Assembly (NCBI GenBank): GCA_963585895.1 | Contig: OY757915.1 | Location: 97,074,753-97,138,752, forward strand | Direction of reading: 5' to 3' | Source: Sepioteuthis lessoniana | Lineage: Eukaryota; Mollusca; Cephalopoda; Myopsida; Loliginidae | DNA: 64,000 bases | Shown: piece after piece, positions 10,643-23,201 of the stretch | Layout of the letters: every line of letters starts with the position of its first letter | How positions within the stretch are numbered: the stretch's first letter is position 1 | Position numbers and translations under genes: made by a program | The notes under the pieces: generated by a model | Told to the model about the DNA's origin: nothing | What the model saw: only the letters and a program-made list of their open reading frames with translations | Database searches by the model: none

Positions 10643-10721
10643 AGAAATGCTGCCAAAATATAATATAAAAATACTTACTATTGAAACCAGTGAAACATCA
10701 GTAGTATCAAAAGGCAGAAGC

Positions 10722-11020
10722 TTTATCATATTTACCCAACCCCTCTGCTCAGGCAGGATATGACACAAGGTCAATTTTTAAGTGAAGTTTAACAGGTTTG
10801 AATTCAGAGTTTTTCCTTCTCCTAGACTAGTTGCCTCACCAAGGCTGAAGAACCTAGTCTGCCCTACTATTTACCCATAGCTGGAGGGAGAATAATTGGA
10901 TTAATACCTTTCCCAAGGGTATTAGTGCTATGTGAAATGCAATCAGTCTCGTCCAGGATTTGAACTCGTGTCGCCGTGTCCATTTCCCACGACGGTAACC
11001 ATTACACCATGGGCACCTCC
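10722..11020 (-). repeat. SINE C, full length
   Basis: Read on the minus strand, the tRNA-like head is at about 10955-11017 (GGTGCCCATGGTGTAATGGT, later GAGTTCAAATCCTGG). The central AATACCCTTGGGAAAGG...CCAGCTATGGGTAAATAGTA block and the tail GTGTCATATCCTGCCTGAGC...GGTTGGGTAAATATGAT follow. It is the best reference copy of the family here. Confidence 0.85.
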
Positions 11021-11269
11021 AGCTTTATGCTCCACAAGGCATTTACCAGTTGAGCACTTTATCATGGTATATTGGTTAGAGACCAGTTACTAATGAGTTT
11101 TGAGATTAATCTTCACAATGTTCTCCATATTCTTGGCCTTGCTCCAAATCTACATTTTGTTTTAATAGATATACCAAGACAAGACTTGGCAATCAAGCAA
11201 CTTGAGTTTTTGATTGGAGGCAGGTATGTGGTGATTTTAATTACTATTAACCTAACTAACACCTAACAA

Positions 11270-11520
11270 AACAGCAACTGTACGGCCACTTGCCTCCCAT
11301 CTCACAAACCATCTAAGTAAGATGAACAAGATATTCAAGGCACTGCTGAAGAAGTAAGTATGAACTCACAAGTGATGTTCTCTTATGGATTCTTACACAT
11401 GGTCACGCAAGTGTTGACCTACCAGCAAGGGTTTGCAAACAACAGCATTGTGTTGAAACTGGTTGCAGTCTAGAAGACTTGCTAAGAGCAATGGATGATA
11501 GGGAACTCTGTCCTATCAGC
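11270..11520 (+). pseudogene. RTE 3'-end relic
   Basis: Translated fragments [27 protein letters not shown] and ETGCSLEDLLRAMDDRE match the C-terminus of the intact RTE at 15915-17138, with stops and substitutions. An old copy. Confidence 0.75.
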
Positions 11521-11647
11521 TTATCTTGATGATGAGTTTATAGGTCAAGTAAGTGATCAAACATTTGGCACGCCTCTTAAGCCAACAAATTTCCACATCT
11601 GGTGATTAAAAACTTCCACTGGGTATCACAGTTCAGTGTGTTCTTCT

Positions 11648-12548
11648 ACGTGGTGCATTCAATAAGTTTCCAGACTTTTTTTTGTACAGGCTTTTAAAAT
11701 TATTAAAGACTCTTGAAAAATTCAGTATGTTATTGCTATACATCTTATGAGATGACTGACCAATTTTTATTTCAGGTTTAAATAAACAGCTACAGCAGGA
11801 ATTGGAATACACCCTACTAAAGCCTGATTGTCACAACTGGTGAATTTCAAATATGCAATTTGAATGTGAGGACACTTTAGAAGAATGATATGCAATGAAA
11901 TTCTGTTTTAAATTTGGAAAAAATACCACAGAAACCTATGGAATGCTTCAGACTGCTTTTGGAGCATCTTGCATGAATCGAGCATCAGTTTTTGAGTGGC
12001 ATAAGAGATTCGAGAAAGGCAGGGAGTCTATGAAGGATGATGAGGTGTGAGAGGAGTAAGGAAGTCAATAGACCAAAGTTGATTGGCCAAAGGGTTAGAG
12101 TTACTATGTTGAGGTTTTAAGGGGATTCAGGAAAAGATTCACTCGGAAGAGGCCAGCACTCTTCAAATCGGGTCAGTGCCATTTCAACAAGACAATACAC
12201 CAGTCCACAACTCCATCCTTGTCACAGACTATTTGACTAAGATGGGCATCAAGACAGTTCCTCAGCCTCCCTATAGTCCAGACCTTGCTCCCTGTGACTT
12301 TTGGTTATTCCCTAAGCTCAGAGGCTGTCGTTATGAGACAATTAAGATGAAAGAGGCTGTGACAAAGGTCATTGACACGCTCACACAAGAGGAATTCCAT
12401 GGGTCCTTCCAGAAGTTGTTGGAACGGTACAACAAGTGCATTGCAGCCGGAGAAGATTACTTTGAAGGGGACTAGAGTTTCATATGTGTACTATCAATAA
12501 AAGTGCCCATATGAAAAAAGTCTGGAAACTTATTTAATGATCCTCGTA
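11648..12548 (+). mobile_element. Mariner-family element, internally deleted (copy 1)
   Basis: The terminal inverted repeats are TTCAATAAGTTTCCAGACTT near 11670 and its counterpart AAGTCTGGAAACTTATTTAA near 12517, next to TA. The transposase N-terminal part (FKFGKNTTETYGML, FEWHKRFEKGRESM) at 11900-12045 has a stop. It is joined to the C-terminal part 12176-12475 (open, 99 codons: QQDNTPVHNS, YSPDLAPCDFWLFPKL, ending GEDYFEGD). The stretch between, which would hold the first catalytic aspartate, is missing, so it is non-autonomous. Confidence 0.85.
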
Positions 12549-12691
12549 TTTTTTGTTTAATGTTGTTAAATTAGAGACTTGCAGAAATTCTTTAACTAAT
12601 ATTTTTTGTTAGTTTTTAAAATGCATCATTTCAATACAGATTCTTTAACAAATATAAAACAAGAATGTGGAATTAGATTGTCAATTTTTTT

Positions 12692-12966
12692 TAGAGATGC
12701 TTGAGGTGTAATAGTTATTATCATAGGAAATGGACACAGTGACTCTAGTTCAAATCCTGCTCAAGGCTGTTTGCATTTCACATTGCACTAATAACTTTAA
12801 GAAGGCTATACATCCAACTATTCTCCTTCTAGCTACAATAAAATAGTAGGACACTTTAGGCTCTTTAACTTTGGTGTGGCAACCCGTTAAATGCTGCTTG
12901 AAAAGATTTTGTTGCATCCTGCTTGTGCAGAGAGGTTGGTTAAATACTACATTGTCAAATTTATTT
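12692..12966 (+). repeat. SINE C copy
   Basis: The tRNA-like head is GGTGTAATAGTTATTATC, then TAGTTCAAATCCTGCT. The body is CATTTCACATTGCACTAATA and the tail TTGCATCCTGCTTGTGCAGAG with GGTTGGTTAAATACTAC. Confidence 0.75.
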
Positions 12967-14825
12967 TTGTTTTGTTTGTTTAGTTCTTTTTTTTTTTTTC
13001 AAATTTATTTTTTGAGTCTAATAAACCACTGAAAAATCAGCACTAAACGTTTTGAAGCTGTCATAAATTTTAACATGGTTAGTATTTTCATGTTCTGTGA
13101 AATAAATGTGTATAAGTTAAATCAATAAATATGAGAAAAATTGTTGAATAAAGTTTTCATATCAAGATTATTTCGCGGAGTCTCATTATTTGTTTTTTTA
13201 TTTGGGGGTTTGTTTTCTGTTTTTGTTTTTTATTGGGTGGGGATATATATTTATGGTATTGTAAAAATTGAAACACTGATTTAAACAGATAGATTTTGTT
13301 AGCTTGTTAACAAGCCTCAAAATGGAATTTCTCAATACTGAGACCAGGTTGAAAAATCTTTTGGTCTCAAGTGACAGAATTTGAACCAGGTTAAATGTTA
13401 ATACATGTACAAAATCCAAACAATTATTTGATTTTCATATTTCTTGTATTATTAATTTTAAGCTTTACTTTCAGTTTCTCAGTCCTTCACTGGATCTTTA
13501 CCCAAGACCTAGCATGAGGGAAGGTAGTGATTTATATGTATTCTATGTATTTGGTTTTTTGCTGCCTCTTTTGGGTGATATTTTTCAGTCACCTTGATAG
13601 TCCCCTAAGGAGACAAACAGTTCCACAAATATTCATTTATTGTATTTCATATAAGTTGGGACTGCCATGTATCTTGTTAATGTTTATCTGTTCCTTTCTT
13701 GATCATGTTCAGTACTCCTATTATTACTGGCATAGTGATAGTGATAGAGTTAAGTTGCCTCTTCTTTTTTTTTTTTTTTTATTATATTTCCAAGTCTTTG
13801 TATTTACTTATGTTATCTGTTGGCACTGACTTATCAATTAGAAGGCATGTTTTTCTTTCATAGTCCTTACACACTATATCGAGTTTACTGTTCTTTATAT
13901 TTCTAAGTCCAAGAGAATAGTAACTCCTTTAGCTTCTGTTATTAGTTCTTAGTGTTTATACAGATTTTCAGATTTCAGTATTTCATATTTTTGCTTATTT
14001 TCCAATAAATATAATGTCTTATTTTATCATGCCTTTCTTTATATTGTTTGCCTTAGAAATGGTTAATTGATTCATATTTTTTTTTTTTTTTTTTTTTTTG
14101 TTAAGTCTACATATTTGGTTTGATCAATTTTTTTATTTGCCAGATAGTTTCTAGTTGGTAAGCTCTGGTCATTGTTATTAATATAGTCATGTTAAATCTT
14201 TTCATTATTATTATTTCACAGCTACCCTATTTCTCAAATGTATCAGTATTGTGATTATTATTAAAAAATCTTTCATTCAAACTGTCAGTTTGAAGCTCTA
14301 AGAGTTATGGTAAAATAATTATAATTTTATCAATTTATTTGTTTAAATTTAATTTTATATTTTTTTAGGTGTATCTTAAGGAAGAGGAACAGATTATACT
14401 CTGATTCTAGCCCAAAAGGCAGGGATTAACACTTGAATCCTAGTATAACAGGTCATCTCTTGCTCCTAGGGTTGCTGGTTATTAGGTAGTTGGGTCTAAA
14501 ATGTTTACTCTTTCAATCTTTCAGAAAATGTCATGAAATAAAATGAAGTATCTAAATCATGAGAATAAAATGGAGACTTTAATTGCTGCACTTGACATTT
14601 AATTTACAAAAGGATTGACTGATAGTTTTCATGATGCATATAAATATTTTGCTGCTTTTCAGAGTTATCGTCTATATCAAATTACATGGTAGAATTTGAT
14701 CAAATGTATAGTAAAAGAATGAAATATAAAATGACTTTGCCTGATTTGGAGTTAGCACTGTCCAATAGTTTGAATGTTAACTTAAATCATTAAGGACAAC
14801 AGTTAGTCTTAACTGCATTTCTCAA
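12967..14825. other. AT/T-rich intergenic DNA, nothing recognised
   Basis: Several T runs (13767-13780, 14080-14099). A 100-codon frame at 13527-13829 is hydrophobic and T-rich, and looks compositional. No gene identified. Confidence 0.45.
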
Positions 14826-15110
14826 ACCAGAAACACCACATCATTTGTGCTGGGTGTTCTGGCAGCCAGATCATTGCAGCATTTGTGGCATGATGTGAGC
14901 TATTTAACAATTGGTCTCAAGGGGACGTACCTACAAGGCCTTATCTGCTTGACAGGGTTGAGTTAAATGCTTAGTCCCAATAGGGGAATGCTGACAAGGC
15001 CAAGAATTTTTGTTCCTGCCATGCATGAGTCTTGATTCCCCATACACACATTAAAATGGCCTGGTGTCAAATTCTACCTGGTAGGAGATTGAATAAATAA
15101 CTAGTCTTAA
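14826..15110 (+). repeat. Repeat H, copy 1
   Basis: It shares blocks with 48484-48775: GGCCAAGAATTTTTGTTCCT, GCATGAGTCTTGATTC and a following TGGTGTCAAATTCTACCTG-like end. Two copies only, class unknown. Confidence 0.5.
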
Positions 15111-15700
15111 CTGAATGTCTGCAGTACAAGAATATGAAATCAGCCATGAAAAGATTTGTTGAAAATAGCTGTATAGGTCAAAATAAATCAACAGTGTATT
15201 CAATAACATTAAAACAAGAGACAATTAGCAAATTACCTCACTAATCAAGGAAGATCACCTTTGATATTAAGTGTGCACCAACAAAATGTGTATAACAGAA
15301 ATGAAAAAAAACTTAGTCAACCAATGGAACATCAAGACTCATAGTCTGATAATTGCTTATTCTTAGTTGTTCTAACCAGTTTGGTTTTCAGTCAAGGAGA
15401 AAAAAAAAAAGATATGAAATCCTTAAATTCAAAATAAATTTTGTCTCTGAAAACCAAAGTTTTTGCATGCCTTATAAACACTATCAATCAATTCTTTCCC
15501 AAATAAATTGTCAAGTGGGACAATTAAATTGTCTGTTCCATTTCATTCTCCTGATTTAGAGTTTTAACTTTTTACAATTTTAATTATTTTTACCAGTAAG
15601 TAATAAAGTTAGTGCTTGCTTTTTCTTATCTAGGTGTCATGAGTTGCCAGTTTTCAATTCATTTTACCAGGTAACATATTTATCCTCTTCAAATATTTTT
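15111..15700. other. Unassigned AT-rich intergenic DNA
   Basis: A 68-codon frame at 15353-15559 has no recognisable features. Nothing else seen. Confidence 0.4.
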
Positions 15701-15704
15701 TGGT

Positions 15705-15914
15705 GTAAAGTCCCCATGGCTTATGTGAACTCATAGTAAACAAGTTCAAACTCCAATCACACTATTGTGTCCACTTTAGAACTAATAACCTAGGGAAAGT
15801 ATGAACTCCCCCTTGTCCCCCTACTTAAGGGTGAAATAGTTCTACAACATGGATAGCTTAGGCATTAAATAACCCATGAAGACTGATATACATTAAACAA
15901 AGAAACCAAACCAA
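15705..15914 (+). repeat. SINE B copy, degenerate head
   Basis: ATAACCTAGGGAAAGTATGA, GGCATTAAATAACCCATGAA and AAACAAAGAAACCAAACCAA are recognisable. The tail abuts the RTE 5' truncation point without a gap. Confidence 0.75.
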
Positions 15915-17138
15915 CGAAACCGCATAGAACCCAAAATAGACAACATCCTTAGGAAAAACCAAAATGGCTTCCGGAGAAATAGATCCATGACCTCACAAAT
16001 ACTGACCATCCGTAGAATCCTGGAAGGCGTTCGGGCAAAAAACTTACAGGCGACATTACTATTTGTCGACTTTACCAAGGCATTCGATTCCATACACAGA
16101 GGGAAGATGGAGCAAATCCTACTAGCATACGGCCTACCAAAAGAAACCGTAGCAGCGATAATGATTCTCTACAGAAACACCAAAGTGAAAGTACGTTCAC
16201 CAGATGGAGACACGGAATACTTCGACATAGTTGCAGGAGTACTACAAGGAGACACACTAGCCCCGTACCTCTTTATCATCTGTCTAGACTATGTGCTTAG
16301 GACTTCGATCGACAAAATCAGAGAAAATGGCTTCCAGCTGACTAAGAGAAGAAGCAAAAGGTACCCCGCAAAAACAATCACGGACGCCGACTACGCTGAT
16401 GACTTGGCGTTACTAGCGAATACGCCTAATCAAGCAGAGACACTACTGCATAGTCTGGAACAAGCCGCAGCTGGCATTGGCCTCCATGTCAATGCAAACA
16501 AAACCGAATATATGTGCTACAACCAAACGGGCAACATTGCCACACTAGACGGAGCCTCTCTGAAACTAGTCAACAAATTCACCTACCTAGGAAGCAGCGT
16601 CTCATCAACCGAGAAAGACATCGACACACGACTGACGAAGGCATGGACAGCTATCGATAGGCTCTCGATCATATGGAAGTCAGACCTAACTGATAAAATG
16701 AAACGCAGTTTCTTCCAGGCAGCGGTTGTGTCGATACTGCTATATGGATGCACCACATGGACGCTTACGAAGCGGCTGGAAAGGAGGCTGGACGGAAATT
16801 ATACAAGAATGTTGAGAGCAGTATTAAACAAGTCCTGGCGACAACACCCCACGAGACTCCAACTATACGGACACTTGCCCCCTATCACAAAAACTATACA
16901 AGTTCGACGAACCAGACACGCAGGACACTGCTGGAGAAGCAAGGACGAGCTCATAAGCGATGTACTCCTGTGGACCCCCGCACATGGATGTGCAGGAGTG
17001 GGACGACCAGCACGAACCTACATACAACAGCTGTGTGAGGACACGGGATGTAACCCTGAAGACCTACCGGAGGCGATGGATGATAGGGAGAAATGGCGGG
17101 AGACGGTCAGGGATATCCGCGCAGGCGGCGCGACATGA
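15915..17138 (+). CDS. RTE-type LINE reverse transcriptase, 5'-truncated but open
   Basis: The frame is open from the truncation point at about 15915 (reading RNRIEPKIDNIL) through the first Met at 15987 to the TGA at 17136. This gives about 407 codons, 383 from that Met. RT landmarks in order: QNGFRRNRSM, LLFVDFTKAFDSIHR (palm A), GVLQGDTLAPYLF (fingers/palm B), ADYADDLALLANT (catalytic YADD), FTYLGSSVS, then a C-terminal RTRHAGHCW region. The N-terminal endonuclease domain expected of RTE elements is absent, lost by 5' truncation. The absence of stops suggests a recent insertion. It lies about 1.1 kb beyond the 3' end of OSGEP on the opposite strand and has no host function that I can infer. 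Confidence 0.9.
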   Translation, partial: RNRIEPKIDNILRKNQNGFRRNRSMTSQILTIRRILEGVRAKNLQATLLFVDFTKAFDSIHRGKMEQILLAYGLPKETVAAIMILYRNTKVKVRSPDGDTEYFDIVAGVLQGDTLAPYLFIICLDYVLRTSIDKIRENGFQLTKRRSKRYPAKTITDADYADDLALLANTPNQAETLLHSLEQAAAGIGLHVNANKTEYMCYNQTGNIATLDGASLKLVNKFTYLGSSVSSTEKDIDTRLTKAWTAIDRLSIIWKSDLTDKMKRSFFQAAVVSILLYGCTTWTLTKRLERRLDGNYTRMLRAVLNKSWRQHPTRLQLYGHLPPITKTIQVRRTRHAGHCWRSKDELISDVLLWTPAHGCAGVGRPARTYIQQLCEDTGCNPEDLPEAMDDREKWRETVRDIRAGGAT

Positions 17139-17160
17139 TGATGATGATGATGATGATGAT
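15915..17160 (+). mobile_element. RTE insertion with (TGA)n tail
   Basis: The stop codon merges into (TGATGA)n at 17136-17160, the 3' microsatellite end typical of RTE-clade elements. There is no 3' UTR beyond it. A clear target duplication is not visible. Confidence 0.85.
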
Positions 17161-17360
17161 ACCATCTTAATTATAGACCTTTGCTACAATCAATATTAAA
17201 AACTGAAAAAAAAAACTCTTTAGGAAGAATATTAATCTACAATGATATAGGTTCCTCTGGCAACTCAAAACTAAAATGGAAACAATTCCGTTCATTTATA
17301 GTCTGGGAGGTCTATTTGTAGAGAAGTGAAATAGGTTCTATAATATTCATTTACATTAAA

Positions 17361-17490
17361 GGAGCCTTGGATAGTATAATGGTTTGCAAGCTAGACTAGC
17401 AAACCTTCACAAGCGAGTTTGAGTCTCATTAGGTGCCTCATTCATACAGCCTTATGCCACATGTAAGCAAAAAGCTTAGTAAAGCATACA
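17361..17490 (+). repeat. SINE E copy
   Basis: Short tRNA-headed repeat: GATAGTATAATGGTTTGCAA, GCGAGTTTGAGTCTCATTAG, GCCTTATGCCACATGTAAGC, ending AAAGCTTAGTAAA. Confidence 0.75.
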
Positions 17491-18227
17491 TTAACCCTGG
17501 TCAATTTGTTAAAACTAAAACTTATTTTGTAGAAAGTTTGCAGTCTGGTCACTTCAACTTGTTCACTCCAACTCAACTTAAATCCATAAGCTAACTGCTC
17601 AAAACAAGCAGTTTCTCTGTTCTTGAAAGTTCCTTCCTGGCTTTACTTGCTACTACGTAATTTCATTGGCTAAAGTTTCTTTCACTGTAACTATTTCTCA
17701 TATTTCTGAGTATAAATTTGCAAAAATCCTTTTACATTTCAGGCACAATAAATGAAATGGAACTTTTTTTTTTTTACATACAAATATTTGCACCAATCTT
17801 AAACAGTCACAAATCACACCTAATTTCATTGGCTAAAGTTTTTCCGTTACTCTAATGCTAGACTCAAAACAATGTTACTTGGTATTTTTATTAGGGCCCA
17901 TTTGGTTAATGGTTTGTATAATTTCATTAGCTAAAGTTTCTCTTACTGTGACTCTGAGATGCTCCCATCCAAAATAACATCATGGGGAATTTTTTTCATT
18001 TAGCCAATTAATAATTCCAAATAAAATGTTTTGGTTCTTTACCATTAAAGTGTACCAAAAGCACAAATTCCCTTGACTCTTGCTCAGCCAGTCTTCTAGA
18101 TGGCCTACAGTGTCTGCACAGAGATGATATTTAAAAAATTATGATACAATAAAAAATGAAACGGTTTTTTTCTTTTTCTCATTTAAAAAAATTTTTTTTT
18201 ATGAATTTGAAAAAATAATTAAAATTC
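17491..18227. other. 3' flank of OSGEP with a thrice-repeated motif
   Basis: TTTCATTGGCTAAAGTTTCT-like blocks recur at about 17661, 17823 and 17921 in the same orientation, 100-160 bp apart: a degenerate short tandem. No coding signal. Confidence 0.5.
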
Positions 18228-18233
18228 TTTATT
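18228..18233 (-). terminator. OSGEP: OSGEP polyadenylation signal AATAAA
   Basis: AATAAA on the minus strand, about 31 nt after the OSGEP stop codon (18265). This implies a very short 3' UTR. A T/GT-rich stretch follows. It is the only signal close to the stop, but not proven to be used. Confidence 0.6.
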
Positions 18234-18264
18234 TTTTGCTCAGAAACACAAATTCCAGAGATAA

Positions 18265-18304
18265 CTAATCTCGCCAGTTGACCAAGACTTCATCTGTTCG
18301 AAAT
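18265..18304 (-). CDS. OSGEP: OSGEP coding exon 12 (residues 323-335 and stop)
   Basis: Acceptor CTATTTTAG. Encodes [13 protein letters not shown] followed by TAG. The C-terminus matches the family end exactly. Confidence 0.95.
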
Positions 18305-19549
18305 CTAAAATAGGAAAAAAAATTACTTAATGAATATCACTAAAAGTACACCAACTTAATTAAAATATAACTGTAGTAATAGACAGGACTTGTTTAGAAA
18401 GCTCGATTGAATATAAAAGAACAACATGGCCCTTGTACATTTTCTTTTTTAAGTAGAGGAATTATACTATAAAGTGTTTACTTGATTTTCTGGTCATGAT
18501 AATTCAATTTATAACATGGCCCTTTATTCATAGTACATCCAAATTGATTTCACTCATGACCACTGCTACAATAACAATTATTGAGTGCTAAGGGAAGTAA
18601 CTGTGTTTGCATCTTACCTAACTATGCTTTCCTCATATATAAGCTGATTCAAAAAACGTTAATGCTTCTATGGAAGTATCTTTATGGTATTATTATTTCA
18701 AAATAGTCTCCACCAGTTCATAAACCCTGTCAACACATTCGTGGAATCTTTCCCAGGTTTACTACATAATATATCCGTTTTAATTTTTTTAATAAAAAGG
18801 TACTACCATAGAAGTATCAATGTTTTGATTAACCAGTGCAAGATCTTATGAATGTGTTAACAGGAATGGTGAACAGATAGTGACGGTTGGAGATCATAAT
18901 ATCATAAGTCTCAACATCTTTTTTTAATACTCTAATATGCACGATAAAGTACTAACTCAGTCCCATAATAGCCATTATATTTGCATGTATATTTAATATA
19001 TAGAGGAGACTGGATTCATTAAGCTTATTGGGCAACCAGTTTAGGAGAACAATTCTGAATTCATTTATAGAAGTTATTTTGCTGCCTTCTGAATTAATCA
19101 TGAAAGTTAAAAACAAAATGGGGCACCTACATAACAACAGACTGACAAGAAACTAGCAAGATATGCAGCTGGGCTTCAATTTTTTATGCCAATGATGGTC
19201 AGTGCAACCCTTCTTGTACTTCAATGTCTTCTTAGGATATGGAAATATTATGAGCAACTGATGGATTACCTCAACTTGATTTTTCACACATTAAAAACAA
19301 AAAAATTATTTTGGCATGGTAGCAGAACAGCGTGGTAAAATAAGAAATTAGTATCACTAACCTCTGCGTACATCCTGTCTCTTTCAATGGAGTGGTGTAA
19401 CCCATTTTGTACATGAGAAGGCCTGCATAAGCTATCATAGCACCATTATCAATACAAAACCTGAAAAATACATTTAAAACTTATACAAATGAACCTTGAT
19501 TTATATGGATTTGATTATTCAAGAGTTTGCCATCAATATATAAATGGAA

Positions 19550-19580
<31 letters not shown>

Positions 19581-19652
19581 GTGGCCTGTGAGAAATTGCA
19601 AATGTATATAAATTAGAGACTAAATAAAACTAAAAAACATCAGATTTTGAGG

Positions 19653-19687
<35 letters not shown>

Positions 19688-22600
19688 TTCATCCTAGGAT
19701 TAAATTAGCCACTAGTTAGCAAAGGGTTACGATAAATGAATGGGAAGAATGATATGATGTAGTGGAGATGAGAAAATGAATATATAGATGAAGGGGGAAG
19801 AGACTAGATATCTAAGATAAGATACTGACTGACCTTGGACATGAAGAGTTCAAGGTCGTATACTGTTGGAAAACATTCATAGGGGAGTTTGTTTTACATT
19901 TCAGCTATTCTTAGGGGAAAAGCTGTTTGAGCAAAACTGTATCAAGAAAGCATGAATGTGATTAGCAAATCAGAAGTACATAAAATATATTGCATTTAAC
20001 CCTTTGAACCCATAAGCCCAATCATATGGAGAGCCAACAGTACTGTGATTGTGATTCAGTATTTAAACTTGTCCCTATACTGTATAAGAATGGGATAGCA
20101 AAAATCTACAAGCAAGCAAAAAACTGATAAAATTCCAATAGTATTAAAATTTGAAGGTAGAAAGTTTACAAAGTTAAATCCCAATAAAAAAAATTCAAAC
20201 TTTAAAAGTGTTTGCCAGATTGAATATTGCATACATCCAAGGAAAAGAAGTACAAATACTCAAAATGTTGATATTGAAATAACCAGAGGAAAAATAAAGG
20301 AGAATTGTATGACTTTACAGATAGTAAACACTATTTTTTAATTTATTTTTAGATACTTTTTATCAAAATTTAAATTATTCTACAACACCAAGGAACTGAG
20401 TGGATTAAATACAGCAAAGAGTAAGTTCTCAATAAGGCTCAAACTCACATTCCCTTCAACTTGGGAATCCCTGGTTAAATACCAACTGCTCTACTTACTG
20501 AGCTACTAAAAGCCAATGGTTTCCAAAAGCTAAAATCAAACCTATTAACTCATCTTTTATTGTTTCTTGACCTTGATACCATATTTGTTTTTATCAACTA
20601 AACTAGTAGTTATTTCACTAGGAATAGACTATACAATAGATTCACCTTTTGCTAAAATGAAATTAAGGAATATGTCTTATTTTATTTGTATATGTAAAAA
20701 ATTCAATAATTCTACTGGGTCCTTCCAATAAAAGTGTAAAAATTATTAAACTATCAGGAGACAAGTTGCATAGTTTTGGATTGTTACATTTGGGAGGATC
20801 TTTTATTGATCCTCCCAAATTTATTTATTTATTTATTATTATATATTATTTTATCCAAATGAAGTCTAATAATTTAATAAGCTAGTCTTAAATGTTAAGT
20901 AACATTATAGTACATACTGAAATTTATCATGTTATTGTTATTTTACCATAAGGAGAGAGGGAATTCTTGTTTCTGTTTGGATTTTTTTGTAATTTTTATA
21001 TCTTGGGGATTTGAACAGAAGAGTATTTGTTAAGGTAAGATTGTCCTCCCTGAAAGTGCTTAAATGTTTTGTAAATTCTTGTATAGTGGTTCGTACTACA
21101 TTACTTCGGTATTGCGGAAGTACACCGTATCCCGAGAAGCAAGACAGAAGAGCTCTGAAGGACGTAATACCTACAGCTAGAAACTTATAATACTAGTCAG
21201 ACTGTACCAATTGAGTTAATAAATAATTAACTCTGTTTTACTGTGTATCGTTTCCTTACCACAATACAACATAAAGATATTTTTTTCCTATTATTAGAAA
21301 TATATTTTATCTATTTTTAATTGAAACACTTTTGAATATTATTTAAAATCTTGACTGGTATTTTTTTACTATTTAAAAAGAATAATGAAAGTTTTTCATC
21401 GTTTGAAATAACATTTACTTGACATACATAAATGCTATATTCTATCTATTTTCATTTTTAGACGAAGTTTCTTTAAAAATAATAATTTTAATAAAATTAA
21501 TTAATAATTTTGATAAAATTTTCTTCCAATTTTTAGTCCCTTTTATTTTTTTAGATAAAAATTGGTGTTTGGTTATCAATTAATTTCAAAAACATTGGTC
21601 ACACAAAACACAATAAAAATAAATAAAAAATCCATCTGTATGCAAACTAAACTGATACATCATTGTACACAGTTATCTATTATGACATAATCAATCATAT
21701 TTTGTTTTATAGGAAATAGGTTGATTTTTCTGTGAGAAAATCAGCTGAAACATGCATTATAAACACACCAGCTGCTCTACCAATTGAGCAACAAAAAAAA
21801 ACATAGATTTATAAAAGCTGAAATCAAACCTAAAACTCATGCTTCAATCTGTTTATCAATCTCTCTCTTGACATCATATTTATTATTATTTATCATGATA
21901 GGAGTATCAATAACATCTTTAATCTATTTTTAGATAAAGTACTGTCATACTTCATCATTTATAATTTTGACTAGCATCTTCTTTCTTTTAATAGAATAAA
22001 GACTATTTTTTATCTCTGAGCTTGAAATAACATTTACATGACATACATAAACACTAGTCAGATACTTGATTAAAGTGCCTGAAAACAAGACATAAATTTT
22101 GTGAAATAAGATAGCTTTAAGCTTAATAATGAATAAATTTTGAAATCACGTTTATGTTAATGACAGGTTTTAAAATGGCCAAAAGGTATGTTACCTTTCA
22201 TCGGTGGCAAACAGCTTGGCACCTCTCTCCTTTGCCATCACACCCATCATCTCTTGCAAACGTAAATTACCTAAATAAAGAGAGAACAATGACAACAAAA
22301 GGTACAAAATAATTACACACTTCACAAAAATGACAGGTTTATAATGCCACCAATGGAACAATATGAAAGTACAAGATTTGTGGGGGTAGGAAATGATAGC
22401 CATTTAAAAACAAATAAAAACAAAAAGCTCATGTTTATACTAGTCATCTTTAAAAAATTTTAGGCCTTCCCTATAAAGACCTTATGAAGTAAATTATAAT
22501 TTCCCTTATAAACAACTTTCCTGTGTACAAAAGAGGAGAATTCAATGTACTAGAGCGAGTCAAAAGTTTTGCAATATTTCAAGTATTTCAGTGTCTGTTC

Positions 22601-23125
22601 ACAGGGCTGTGTTTATCAAGGTGTCAACAGAAAGCGTTTTGTGAAGGACCAAATTCCGACAATAAAGTATGGGTGCTTGTGCTTGGTTGTAATTCAACCA
22701 TTTCAAGCAAAAGGCTTTATCTCCTGCAATAATGACATCTGAAATGACTGATCCAGTTTTGTGCCACGTGTTCATTGACAGTTCCGGAGCCTTTTTCCAC
22801 ATCATAAACTTTTTTTGAAGCTGTGTTTGCACTCAGTCTTTTTTTTTTTCACAGAGAGCATAAAATAGCTCCAATTTCAATTTGTTAACCATTCAGTGTT
22901 TACCAATGGTCCAGGAGACTGGGGTTCAATCCCAGGTTGAGTCATACCAAAAACTCAAAATATGGTGCTTAATGCTGCCTAGCTTAACACTCAGCATTAT
23001 AAGATATGGATCAAGGGTAAAATAGAGAAATCCAGAGAAGGGAGTAGCGCCCTCCCCTACACCTCAGTTTAGAAGCTAATGAAAAGGGAGCCTTCAGGTT
23101 GCCCTCAAATATGGTCACCAACTTC

Positions 23126-23201
<76 letters not shown>

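Noticed and set aside
12967-14825. Possible neighbouring gene 3' of OSGEP
   Set aside because: Frames here are T-rich and hydrophobic with no domain, codon or splice support.
18065-18120. Fragment on the minus strand resembling the RTE LCEDTG...PEDL block
   Set aside because: Too short and diverged to claim as an RTE relic; no neighbouring RTE sequence confirms it.
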